Shown in pieces: positions 1 to 7,400 of a stretch of 15,833 nt of DNA. The position numbers and the translations under genes are program-made. Origin of the DNA: DASXPG01 sp044449445 (GTDB lineage: Bacteria > Gemmatimonadota > Gemmatimonadetes > Gemmatimonadales > JACORV01); NCBI GenBank assembly GCA_044449445.1, contig JBIOIA010000041.1, positions 1 through 15,833 of the forward strand. Reading direction: 5' to 3'. Numbering within the stretch: the stretch's first letter is position 1; the number at the start of each line of letters is the position of its first letter. A model generated the notes under the pieces. The model was not told where the DNA came from and searched no databases. It saw nothing but the letters and a program-made list of their open reading frames with translations.

Positions 1-639
1 ATGGTGCGCTGGGAGGGCGTGTCGCACGACTACGGCAGGGGCGACGTGCTGCACGACGTCACGCTGACGGTCCAGCCGGGCGAGTGCGTCGCGTTGCTCG
101 GTCCCAACGGGGCGGGGAAGACGACACTGACGCGAATGCTCATGGGGCTCGTGCGTCCCCGTGCGGGGCGCGTGAGCGTCGGCGACTGGGACGTCGCGTC
201 CCGCCGGCCGGACCAGATGGCGGCGCTGGTGGGCTACGCGTTCCAGCACGCCGATCAGCAGCTGTTCGCGCGCACGGTGCGTGACGACGTTGCCTTCGGC
301 CCCGGCCGCCTCGGCATGGGCGCCGCGGGTGTGGACGATGTGCTGGCGGAGCTAGAGCTGGTCGCCGTCGCGTCCCGCCACCCGTACGACCTGCCGGCGC
401 CGGTGAGGAAGCTGGTAACGCTGGCCGGCGTACTTGCGATGCAACCGGCGGTCCTGGTGCTCGACGAGCCGACGGCGGGATTCGACGGCGGATTGCGCGC
501 GCGCGTCATCGCGGCGATCGCTACGCGGGTCGCGCGCGGCACGACGGTGATCGCGGTTTCGCACGATCTGGCGTTCGTGCGGGCCGCCCTCCGCCGCCTG
601 GTGACGCTCGAGCAGGGGCGGATCGTGGACGACGCCTAG
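1..639 (+). CDS. ECF/CbiO-type ABC transporter ATP-binding protein (possibly 5'-truncated)
   Basis: Cytoplasmic ATPase subunit of an ABC importer, most like the energy-coupling-factor (CbiO/EcfA) group that powers uptake of vitamins or metal ions. Visible motifs are Walker A GPNGAGKTT (residues 34-42), the Q-loop in FQHADQQLF (Q82), Walker B VLVLDE (151-156) followed by PTAGFD, and the switch histidine in AVSHD (H188). The FQxxDxQLF stretch is typical of ECF ATPases. The ABC signature LSGGQ is replaced by LPAPV at 131-135, directly before the expected LAGVLAM helix, so this may be the degenerate half of an ATPase pair. The ATG is base 1 of the window. The length (212 residues) and N-terminus suit a complete single domain, but an upstream extension or fused second ATPase cannot be excluded. 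The membrane subunits would lie to the left, outside the window. Confidence 0.88.
   Translation: MVRWEGVSHDYGRGDVLHDVTLTVQPGECVALLGPNGAGKTTLTRMLMGLVRPRAGRVSVGDWDVASRRPDQMAALVGYAFQHADQQLFARTVRDDVAFGPGRLGMGAAGVDDVLAELELVAVASRHPYDLPAPVRKLVTLAGVLAMQPAVLVLDEPTAGFDGGLRARVIAAIATRVARGTTVIAVSHDLAFVRAALRRLVTLEQGRIVDDA
391..411 (+). other. Degenerate ABC signature motif
   Basis: This stretch encodes LPAPVRK where a normal ABC ATPase has LSGGQ followed by a basic residue. The serine and both glycines that contact the ATP gamma-phosphate across the dimer are absent. The flanking motifs are intact, so the loss is specific to this motif. Confidence 0.7.
636..639. other. Shared palindromic stop CTAG of two convergent genes
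   Basis: The palindrome CTAG supplies TAG to the rightward ABC ATPase gene (637-639) and TAG to the leftward DinB gene (636-638). The two coding regions overlap by four bases, leaving no room for an intergenic terminator. Confidence 0.95.
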
Positions 640-1178
640 GAGCGCGGCTTCTCGTGGTCGGTCAGCACCGGCAGGAACGGCGCCCAGGGACCGACGTCTT
701 CCTTGTACTGCTTCGCCATGACCCGCGCGGCCTGCGCGACATGGCCGAGGTCGTGAACCACCCACGCAGCCAGCAGCTGCCGTAGCGTCACACGCCCGAA
801 TTTCGGATGGACTCCGGTGAGATCGAGCTGCGCGGGCCTGAGCCGCCACGAGCGGACGAGGTCGAGGTTCGCGACGCGCAGCCGGGCGAATTCCTCGAGC
901 AGCGACTGGAGCGACCGGCCCTCGTTGCGCTCCTTGTGCCGGAACCGGTCGTAGGGCTCGAAGTTCGGGTCCTTGCCCTGCGCGAGGATGATCCGGGCGC
1001 GCGGGATCCAGTCGGTCTCCTCGCCGTCGATCAGGTGACCCACTACGTCGAACGGGCTGAACGTGTCCGGTCCCTCGTTGCCCCTGATCAGGGGCTCGGC
1101 GAGTCCGCCGAGCAGCGTCCGGAGCGTGCCGGGCGTCCGCGCGAGCACGTCCATCGCGAGCGTGAGATCGAAGGCCAC
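636..1178 (-). CDS. DinB-fold (DinB_2-like) metal-binding protein
   Basis: A 180-residue protein of the DinB/YfiT four-helix-bundle superfamily. Members carry a His-triad metal site and are mostly stress-linked or thiol-S-transferase-like proteins; the reaction here is unknown. The metal ligands are readable as H48 in VVGHLIDGE and H142/H146 in VVHDLGHVAQ, the usual arrangement. The N-terminus MAFDLTLAMDVLARTP matches typical family starts if the GTG at 1178 is used. The open frame extends upstream to 1310, but that part has no family character. No strong ribosome site precedes the GTG, so the in-frame ATG at residue 9 is an alternative. It stands alone on this strand and ends inside the stop codon of the ABC ATPase gene. 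Confidence 0.82.
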   Translation of the reverse strand: MAFDLTLAMDVLARTPGTLRTLLGGLAEPLIRGNEGPDTFSPFDVVGHLIDGEETDWIPRARIILAQGKDPNFEPYDRFRHKERNEGRSLQSLLEEFARLRVANLDLVRSWRLRPAQLDLTGVHPKFGRVTLRQLLAAWVVHDLGHVAQAARVMAKQYKEDVGPWAPFLPVLTDHEKPRS

Positions 1179-1394
1179 ACGGCAAGCTACTGCCTCGACC
1201 GTTCGATTGCCATCAATTTGACGGTTGCCGGACGCGGACGTTAGGCGCGGCGTGCACATCGCAACGGTAGCAGGATGCGACGCTTCCCTTCGATAACGTG
1301 GCATCCACAACCCCGTCTGCTCGGGTGATCACACCGATCGTTGATGCGGCGCCGGACCGACGCCGGCATCGACACCCGAACACTCGGAGGAGCC
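1179..1394. other. Intergenic region between divergent genes
   Basis: These 216 bases separate the leftward DinB gene from the rightward lipoprotein gene. They are less GC-rich than the flanking genes and must hold the promoters of both. I see no convincing -35/-10 pair, hairpin or operator. TTGACG at 1218-1223 has no acceptable -10 partner at 17 bp. Confidence 0.6.
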
Positions 1395-2105
1395 ATGGTA
1401 CAGGAACGCGGAGGGAAGGGAGCGATGGCGCGGGCGGGCGCCTGGGCGAGCACGATGCTGCTGGTATTCGGCGCGGCGGTCTCGGCGTGCAAGGACACCA
1501 CGAATCCGGTGCCCGTGCCGGCGGCCGTCAAGGCGGACGTCGCCGACACCCTGGCGGGCGTGGTGGCCGCGCCCCTCGACAGCGCGCTGAAGGTGCTGGT
1601 CGTGGATGCCAACGGGAATCCGATCGCCGGCACCAGCGTCACGTTCTCATCGTCGGCCGGCGGCAGCTTCAGCCCGGGCGTCGCGGTGACGGACGACCAG
1701 GGCGTCGCGCAGGCCACGTACACGTTCGGCACGGTAGCCGGTGCGATCGTGGTCACCGCGAGCGACACGACGGCCACTCCGGCGACGTTCTACCTGACTG
1801 CGATGCCGGCCGCACCGTCGGCGATGACGTCGGTCAGCGGCGACGCACAGAGCGGCGCGGCCGGCTCACAGCTCTCCTTGCCCATGGTTGTGCTGGTGGC
1901 GGACCAGTACGGCAATCCCGTCTCCGGCGTCACCGTTACCTGGACGACCAGCGGCGCCGGCACGCTGAGCACGACGTCCTCGCAGACCGACGCGTCCGGC
2001 CATGCGCAGACGACGCTCACGCTGGATGGCACCGCGGGCTCGCAAACCGTCACGGCCTCCGCCACCGGCCTGACGAACGTGGTGTTCACGGCCACCGGGA
2101 CCTAG
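1395..2105 (+). CDS. Predicted lipoprotein with two bacterial Ig-like (Big-1) domains
   Basis: A 236-residue envelope protein, probably anchored through a lipid. The signal is a basic N-terminus, a hydrophobic stretch and lipobox VSAC with the cysteine at residue 32. Two similar beta-sandwich repeats follow, roughly residues 45-135 and 145-236. Each has a D-x-x-GNP turn (DANGNPIAG and DQYGNPVSG), a later TDxxG turn and a closing VTAS strand. This is the pattern of Big-1 domains of intimin/invasin-type and filler lipoproteins, so adhesion or surface structure is likely; no enzymatic part is visible. The ATG at 1395 follows GGAGG (1386-1390) by four bases. An in-frame ATG at 1425 follows GGGAAGGGAG and would give a cleaner 22-residue signal peptide, so either start is possible. 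Confidence 0.8.
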   Translation: MVQERGGKGAMARAGAWASTMLLVFGAAVSACKDTTNPVPVPAAVKADVADTLAGVVAAPLDSALKVLVVDANGNPIAGTSVTFSSSAGGSFSPGVAVTDDQGVAQATYTFGTVAGAIVVTASDTTATPATFYLTAMPAAPSAMTSVSGDAQSGAAGSQLSLPMVVLVADQYGNPVSGVTVTWTTSGAGTLSTTSSQTDASGHAQTTLTLDGTAGSQTVTASATGLTNVVFTATGT

Positions 2106-2177
2106 TTATGCAGGAAGGTCGAGTCGAGGGGCCCGAGATCCGTGCGACCGGACCTCCGTCCCTCGGCTTCGGCCCTG

Positions 2178-2729
2178 CTACCGATCGCCCGCCCCGAAGC
2201 CGTACTTCTCCACCAGGTTCCGCACCGTCTTCATCCCGCGCCACGTCGCTCGGGTCACCGCGCGCTCGAAGACCGCGTTGTTGAACTTCGACTCGCTCTG
2301 CCCCACACGGCTCAGCCAGTACACCTCGCGTTCGTTGACATGGAAATCCTCGACGTCGCTCTTCCATGCCAGCACCTTCTTCCGTTGAGCGGCCGATAGC
2401 GGCTCCTTCAGGAATCCCACGTACAACCTCTTCGCCCGCGCCATCAGTTTCGGCGCAAACGGCTCGTACTCGGCGACCGACGCGATCTCGGTGTCGTCAC
2501 GGATGAACGTGCTGACCTCGTAGCCCAGCGCCTTCTCCAGGCATTGCTCGATCCGCGTCTCGAGCGCGGCGACGCTCCCCTTGCGGGAGGCGAACACGAC
2601 GTTGCCGCTGGCGATGAACGTCTCGACGTCCTTGAGGCCGAGCGCCGTGAACAGCGAGCGCAGCGTGTCCATCTTGGCGACATGGCCGCCGACGTTGATG
2701 GCGCGCAGGAACGCGACGTGCCTCCGCAT
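2178..2729 (-). CDS. DUF1697 domain-containing protein
   Basis: A 183-residue cytoplasmic protein of the DUF1697 family, whose biochemical role is unknown. Family marks are FLRAINVGGH at residues 7-16, FIASGNVVF at 38-46, and the C-terminal ATWRGMKTVRNL block at 161-172. Its length is normal for the family and no signal peptide or membrane segment is seen. The ATG at 2729 places the conserved FLRAINVGG block near the N-terminus, as in relatives. It lies only five bases after the stop of the upstream DinB gene, so it is probably the last gene of an operon with the MaoC-like and DinB genes. No good ribosome site is visible, which is consistent with translational coupling. Confidence 0.88.
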   Translation of the reverse strand: MRRHVAFLRAINVGGHVAKMDTLRSLFTALGLKDVETFIASGNVVFASRKGSVAALETRIEQCLEKALGYEVSTFIRDDTEIASVAEYEPFAPKLMARAKRLYVGFLKEPLSAAQRKKVLAWKSDVEDFHVNEREVYWLSRVGQSESKFNNAVFERAVTRATWRGMKTVRNLVEKYGFGAGDR

Positions 2730-2734
2730 CCGGG

Positions 2735-3220
2735 CTAGCGGCCGAGCGCCGCGCGCATCCGCGCGAGGTGGTGGAAACTGTGCCGCAGGGCGTGCTCTTC
2801 GATGAAGTACTGACACGTCAGGGGCGCGTCGAAGTTCAGGGACACCGTCGCAGCGCGATCCAGCTCGGCGTCGCTGAGCGCGCGAACCGCGGTCGCGGCG
2901 GTCTGGCTGTTCTTCTTGAGGAAGTCCAGCGCCTCGGCCTTCGTGACGTTCACCTTCTCTTTCGCGTGCTTGGCGTTGATCTCGTGCACGGCGTCCCACG
3001 TGACGCCGGCGATCGGCTTGCCCGAGGCCAGCGTCTTCGCGAGGTCCACCTCGATCGGGTAGACGCTGGCGACGTGATGGACGATGACGCCGATGGTCCG
3101 GCCGTCCCGTGGCCCGATCGTCGTGCGCCAATCCTTGTCCGAGAGCTTCTCCACGTACGAGGCGAGCTGGACGGCGCCCTGCTCGATCCGGTCGGCCAGT
3201 GCTGCTGCTCGCTTGCTCAT
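2735..3220 (-). CDS. DinB-fold (DinB superfamily) protein
   Basis: A 161-residue protein of the DinB/YfiT superfamily. Candidate metal ligands are the histidines in IVHHVASVYPIE (H48/H49) and in EEHALRHSFHHLARM (H143, H147, H150/H151). It is only distantly similar to the DinB protein at 636-1178, so the two are not a recent duplication. The start is ATGATGA: ATG at 3223 or ATG at 3220. AGGAG (3226-3230) lies two bases from the first and five from the second, so 3220 is preferred. The stop of the upstream MaoC gene is inside this cluster, giving tight translational coupling. Substrate and function are unknown. Confidence 0.85.
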   Translation of the reverse strand: MSKRAAALADRIEQGAVQLASYVEKLSDKDWRTTIGPRDGRTIGVIVHHVASVYPIEVDLAKTLASGKPIAGVTWDAVHEINAKHAKEKVNVTKAEALDFLKKNSQTAATAVRALSDAELDRAATVSLNFDAPLTCQYFIEEHALRHSFHHLARMRAALGR

Positions 3221-3630
3221 CATTTCTCCTCGGGTGAAAAGGTGTAACACCACGCCTCGCCCTCGAGAACGGTCTCGCCGTCCTGACGACGCACGCGGAT
3301 GCCGAGCTGCGTCACCGGCTTCGTGGCATGCACGCTCAGCACCTCCGCTTCGGCGGTGATCGTATCGTCGATGAACACTGGATTGGTGAACTTCCAGCTC
3401 TGGCTCAGGAACACCGTGCCCGGCCCGGGCAGGTCCATCGCGACCAGCGCATGGAGCAGCCCGGTGGTGAGCCCGCCCTGCACGACGAGGCGCCCGAACT
3501 TCGTGCGGGCGGCGAAGGCCTCGTCGAAGTGCAACGGGTTGCGGTCGCCGGTCAGCGCCGCAAAGGTGCGGACGTGCTCGGCGGTCAGGCGCAGGCTGCG
3601 CTTGGCCTTCTGGCCAACGGTGACGGACAT
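3220..3630 (-). CDS. MaoC-like (R)-specific enoyl-CoA hydratase / hotdog dehydratase
   Basis: A 136-residue single-hotdog protein of the MaoC/PhaJ family, which hydrates trans-2-enoyl-CoA to (R)-3-hydroxyacyl-CoA. The hydratase-2 motif is complete: ALTGDRNPLHFDEAFA, with the catalytic pair D29 and H34 corresponding to Asp31/His36 of PhaJ. Its length matches PhaJ, so it should act as a homodimer in the cytoplasm. It is the first gene of the leftward MaoC-DinB-DUF1697 operon, and its stop codon overlaps the DinB start. No Shine-Dalgarno sequence is visible before the ATG at 3630. Downstream partners of known beta-oxidation or PHA type are absent, so the acyl-CoA substrate cannot be stated. Confidence 0.87.
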   Translation of the reverse strand: MSVTVGQKAKRSLRLTAEHVRTFAALTGDRNPLHFDEAFAARTKFGRLVVQGGLTTGLLHALVAMDLPGPGTVFLSQSWKFTNPVFIDDTITAEAEVLSVHATKPVTQLGIRVRRQDGETVLEGEAWCYTFSPEEK

Positions 3631-3677
3631 GTCGGTGTGGATTCACGATAACAGGGCGGCGTAGAGCCCCGCCAGCG

Positions 3678-3717
3678 GTTCTGTTTCCCTTCACCCTCCT
3701 TTCAGCTTCCCTTCAGC
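3678..3717 (+). promoter_or_regulatory. Tandem 11-bp-spaced TTCA repeats, candidate PhoB/OmpR-family operator
   Basis: Four heptamers stand exactly 11 bases apart: GTTCTGT (3678-3684, degenerate), CTTCACC (3689-3695), TTTCAGC (3700-3706) and CTTCAGC (3711-3717). Head-to-tail repeats at 11-bp spacing with a TCA core are the hallmark of Pho boxes (CTGTCAT type) and related OmpR-family response-regulator sites. Read on the + strand they point toward asnA, 53 bases upstream of its ATG; the MaoC operon starts on the other side. No clear -10 element was found. The repeats are seen directly; the identity of the regulator is inference. Confidence 0.45.
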
Positions 3718-3770
3718 ATGTGCCGGGCATCCTCAGGAGTGCCGTAACTCCGACCCCGAGGGCCCCAGCC

Positions 3771-4964
3771 ATGTCCGTCGCGACCAAGCGCCCCAAGACC
3801 CGCAAGGCTCCCAGGCAGGAGCCGTCGAAGCGTGACCTCCTGAAGAAGGCCGACCTCGCCGGCCCCGGCATCGGCAACTACCGGGACCTCGAGAAGGTGC
3901 TGCCCTCCGGCTACCGCTCGGCGCTCGACCCGCGCGAGACGCAGCAGGCCATCTATGCCGTCAAGCAGTACATCGAGCGCGAGCTCTGCAGGGCGCTCGA
4001 CCTGATGATGGTCGAGGTGCCGCTGATCGTGGACACCGAGAGCGGCGTCAACGACATGCTGGACCGCGACGGCTCCCGCACGCCGGTCCAGTTCCACATC
4101 AGTAACGACCGCGACCAGCACCCGCTGGACGCGCAGGTCGTGCAGGCGGCCACCAAGTGGAAGCGGGTCGCGCTGAAGCAGTTCGGGATGAAGCCGGGCG
4201 AAGGCCTGTGCACCGACATGCGTGCGGTGCGCAAGGACTACTTCCTCGACCACGACCACAGCGCCTATGTGGACCAGTGGGACTGGGAGCGCGCCATCAT
4301 TGCCGCCGACCGGAACCTCGACTTCCTCACCGGCATCGTGCGGAAGATCTGGGGCGTGCTGAGGGGAGCGGAGCGGTTCGCCCTCCAGAAGTTCCCGCAG
4401 CTCCATGACCCGCGCTATCCCGAGCTGCCCGAGGAGCTCACGTTCCTGCACGCCGAGGACATCCTCGAGATGTTCCCGGACCTGCCGCGCAAGCAGCGCG
4501 AGACGGCCATTCTCCAGCAGCACCCGGCCATTTTCATCTACGGGATCGGCTGGCCGCTCAAGGACGGCTACCCGCACGAGATGCGGGCCGCGGACTATGA
4601 CGACTGGGTGACCGAGACGACGTCGAAGGCGGGCCGAAAGGTGCACGGTCTCAACGGCGACATCCTGGTCTGGAACAGCGTCACCAAACGCCGCCACGAG
4701 CTCTCCTCGATGGGGATCCGGGTCAACGCGCAGACGCTGCGCCAGCAGCTGGCGATGAGCGGCCAGCTGGCGCTGCTCAAGACGCCCTACCACAAGGGGA
4801 TCATCGACGGCACGCTGCCGCTCTCGATCGGCGGCGGGATCGGGCAGAGCCGGACGTTGATGTGGATCCTGCGCAAGGCGCACCTGGGCGAGGTGTCGGT
4901 CACGGTGTGGCCGAAGATCCTCAAGGAGATCTGCGCGAAGAAGAACATCGTCGTGCTGGACTAG
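3771..4964 (+). CDS. asnA: Aspartate--ammonia ligase (asparagine synthetase A)
   Basis: Makes asparagine from aspartate, ammonia and ATP via an aspartyl-AMP intermediate, using an aspartyl-tRNA-synthetase-like core. Family blocks are unmistakable: ATKWKR (127-132), YVDQWDWER (166-174), RAADYDDW (272-279), GLNGDILVWN (293-302), ELSSMGIRV (310-318) and the ATP-site SIGGGIGQSR (352-361). At 397 residues it is longer than E. coli AsnA (about 330), partly because of a Lys/Arg-rich N-terminal extension of about 43 residues before LPSGYRSALDPRETQQAI, where Firmicutes-type AsnA begins. The ATG at 3771 follows GAGGG (3758-3762) by eight bases; the in-frame ATG at 3720 lies inside the repeat region and is unlikely. 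It is first in a probable operon, 32 bases before the dehydrogenase-like gene. Confidence 0.95.
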   Translation: MSVATKRPKTRKAPRQEPSKRDLLKKADLAGPGIGNYRDLEKVLPSGYRSALDPRETQQAIYAVKQYIERELCRALDLMMVEVPLIVDTESGVNDMLDRDGSRTPVQFHISNDRDQHPLDAQVVQAATKWKRVALKQFGMKPGEGLCTDMRAVRKDYFLDHDHSAYVDQWDWERAIIAADRNLDFLTGIVRKIWGVLRGAERFALQKFPQLHDPRYPELPEELTFLHAEDILEMFPDLPRKQRETAILQQHPAIFIYGIGWPLKDGYPHEMRAADYDDWVTETTSKAGRKVHGLNGDILVWNSVTKRRHELSSMGIRVNAQTLRQQLAMSGQLALLKTPYHKGIIDGTLPLSIGGGIGQSRTLMWILRKAHLGEVSVTVWPKILKEICAKKNIVVLD

Positions 4965-4983
4965 CGGCGTCCTGCCGCGAGAC

Positions 4984-4990
4984 AAGGGGG
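4984..4990 (+). promoter_or_regulatory. Ribosome binding site that sets a GTG start
   Basis: AAGGGGG lies six bases before the GTG at 4997. It decides that start against the much longer open frame that runs back into asnA. Confidence 0.7.
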
Positions 4991-4996
4991 CGGGCC

Positions 4997-6106
4997 GTGG
5001 ACATCGGGATTCCGCGCGAGCGGCTGGCGCACGAGCACCGGGTGGCGTTGACGCCCGCCGGCGTCCGGGAGCTCGCGCAGCACGGCCATCGCGTGTTCGT
5101 CGAGAGCTCGGCCGGCGCGGCGGCGGGCCACGCCGATGCCGACTACGAAGGCGCCGGCGCGACCATCGCCTACAGCCGGAGCGAGGTGCTGGGTCGGGCC
5201 GAGCTGCTGCTCGGAGTGGGCCAGCCGCAGCGCGACGAGTACGCGCAGTTCCAGCCGGGCCAGGCGGTGCTCACCTTCTGGGGCCTTCCGACCGCGACGG
5301 CCGACGACGTCGAGGTGCTGCGCGAGCGCCAGGTCACCGCCATCGGCCTCGAGGTGGTGGTGGACGACGACGGCAGGGCGCCGGCCCTGATGGCGATGTC
5401 GGAGATCGCCGGCTCGCTCGCGGTGGTGGTCGGCGCGGGTCTGCTGCTCAACGAGTTCGGCGGCAAGGGCATCCTCCTCACCGGTGCGCCGGGCGTGCCG
5501 CCCGCCAACCTGGTCATCCTGGGTGCAGGCGTGCTGGGCCAGGCGGCCGCGCGCACGGCAGTGGGCCTGGGCGCCGAGGTGATACTGCTCGACACCGACA
5601 TCGGGGCGTTGCGCCGCGTGCTCGGGCACCTGCCGCGCTCGGTGCCGACGATGATCGCGACACCGCATCACATCGAGCGCGCGCTGTCGTTCGCGGACGT
5701 AGTGATCGCGTCGCCCGCCGCGCGGGGCGAGCGTGCGCCGCTGCTCATCACGCGCGACATGCTGCGCCGCATGAAGCCGCGGTCGATCCTCATGGATTTC
5801 GCGATCGACATGGGGGGCTGCGCCGAGACGAGCCGGCCCAGCTACTTCCCGGACCCGACGTACGTCGAAGAGCGTGTCCGTCACTTCTGCGTTCCGAACC
5901 TGCCCACCATCGTGGCGCGGTCGGCGACGCAGGCACAGACCAACACCGTGCTGCCGTGGGTCATCGAGCTGGGTGACGGGATCGACGCCGCCCTGAAGAA
6001 GAACCCGATGCTGCGGCGCGGTACCTACCTCCATCACGGCCGCTGCGTGATGCCGCAGCTTGCCGAGCTGTTCCACCTGCCGATGCCGGCAGGGGCCGGA
6101 GCGTAG
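4997..6106 (+). CDS. Alanine dehydrogenase/PNT-family NAD-dependent protein with altered active site
   Basis: A 369-residue protein of the alanine dehydrogenase/transhydrogenase-alpha family. The N-terminus GIPRERLAHEHRVALTPAG keeps the substrate arginine (R15). The Rossmann motif is GAGVLG (176-181), and the acidic end of strand two (LLDTD) indicates NAD. The C-terminal FAIDMGGCAE keeps the aspartate matching D270 of M. tuberculosis Ald. Against my recollection of that protein, two catalytic positions differ: pyruvate-binding K75 is Gly (LLLGVGQP instead of LLLKVKEP) and H96 is Gly (TFWGL instead of TFLHL). It is therefore unlikely to be an ordinary alanine dehydrogenase; a different 2-oxoacid or imine substrate, or a regulatory role, is possible. 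The GTG start has a strong ribosome site. The gene lies in an operon with asnA and, one base downstream, the CoA-transferase. Confidence 0.85.
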   Translation: MDIGIPRERLAHEHRVALTPAGVRELAQHGHRVFVESSAGAAAGHADADYEGAGATIAYSRSEVLGRAELLLGVGQPQRDEYAQFQPGQAVLTFWGLPTATADDVEVLRERQVTAIGLEVVVDDDGRAPALMAMSEIAGSLAVVVGAGLLLNEFGGKGILLTGAPGVPPANLVILGAGVLGQAAARTAVGLGAEVILLDTDIGALRRVLGHLPRSVPTMIATPHHIERALSFADVVIASPAARGERAPLLITRDMLRRMKPRSILMDFAIDMGGCAETSRPSYFPDPTYVEERVRHFCVPNLPTIVARSATQAQTNTVLPWVIELGDGIDAALKKNPMLRRGTYLHHGRCVMPQLAELFHLPMPAGAGA

Positions 6107-6107
6107 G

Positions 6108-7400
6108 ATGCGCTGGAGCGAGGCGTACCGCTCGAAGATCACCACGGCCGATGTGGCCCTCCAGGCGGTCCAGCCGGGTCACCGGGTGTGGGTCCATTCC
6201 GGGTGCGCCAACCCCGAGGAGCTGACCGACGCGATGGTCGCGCGGGCCAGCGAGCTGCACGACGTCGAAGTCGCGCATCTGCTCACGTTCGGCCGCGCGA
6301 ACTACATGTGCCCGGACTTCGACGGCAAGTTCCGCCACCGCGCTCTGTTCACGGGACCCAACGCGCGCGAGGCGGTGAACGCGGGGCGCGCCGACTACGT
6401 GCCGGTGTTCCTGTTCGAGATCCCCTCGCTCATCAAGACCGGGATCCTGCCGATCGACGTCGCCCTGATTCACGTCTCGCCGCCGGACGAGCACGGCTTC
6501 TGCTCCCTCGGCGTCGGGATCGAGTGCACCAAGGCCGCGGCGGAGAACGCGAAGGCCGTCGTCGCGCTGGTCAACATGCGCATGCCGCGCGCGCTGGGCG
6601 ACGCGTTCATCCACGTCTCCAAGCTGACGCACGTGGTGGAGGCGGACCGGCCGATCATCGAGCTGCCCGGCGAAGCCGGCGGCCCCGGCGACGTCGCCAA
6701 GGCGATCGGCTGCCACGTCGCGCTGCTCATCCGGGACGGCGACACGCTCCAGATGGGCATCGGCGAGATCCCGGACGCCGTGCTCCTCTACCTCAAGGAC
6801 AAGAAGCACTTGGGGATCCACACCGAGATGTTCTCGGACGGCGTGGTCGAGCTGTTCGAGAGCGGCGTCATCACGGGCGAGAAGAAGACGCTGCATCCCG
6901 GCAAGATCGTCTCGTCGTTCGTGCTGGGAACGAAGAAGACGTTCGACTTCCTGGACAACAACCCGTTCGTCGAGTTCCACCCGTCCGATTACGTGAACGA
7001 CCCGTTCATCATCGCGCGGCACGACAACATGGTGGCCATCAACTCGGCGATCTCGGTGGACCTCACGGGCCAGGTGAACTCGGATTCGATCGGCGGCAGC
7101 ATCTACTCGGGGTTCGGCGGACAGGTGGACTTCGTGCGCGGCGCCGCGCGGGCCAGGGGCGGCCGGCCGATCATCGCGCTGCCATCGACGGCCAAGGGCG
7201 GGAAGGTCTCCCGCATCGTGCCGGTGCTGGCCGAGGGCGCGGGCGTCGTGACGACGCGCGCCGACGTGCGCTACATCGTGACGGAGTTCGGTGTGGCGGA
7301 GATGTTCGGCCGGAGCCTGCGCGAGCGGGCGAAGGCGCTGATCGCCATCGCCCACCCGCAATTCCGGGACGAGCTGACCGCGGAAGCGAAGCGGCGCAAG

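Noticed and set aside
1218..1246. TTGACG with a -10 at 17 bp as promoter of the lipoprotein gene
   Set aside because: The would-be -10 is TTAGGC, which matches the consensus poorly.
2106..2177. Terminator in the 72-base gap between the lipoprotein and DUF1697 genes
   Set aside because: No stable inverted repeat followed by a T-run on either strand could be found by eye.
1298..2284. Long rightward open frame (about 328 codons) over the Big-1 lipoprotein
   Set aside because: The product is Arg/Gly/His-rich with no domain. It is a high-GC shadow of the lipoprotein frame, which has a lipobox and two clear Ig-like repeats.
4964..4978. Hairpin GCGGC-GTCCT-GCCGC after the asnA stop as a terminator
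   Set aside because: Only five base pairs and no T-tract. It lies between genes that look co-transcribed; at most a weak processing or pausing element.
3702..4985. Leftward open frame antisense to asnA
   Set aside because: Low-complexity Leu/Arg/His/Val translation typical of antisense frames; asnA motifs are unambiguous on the other strand.
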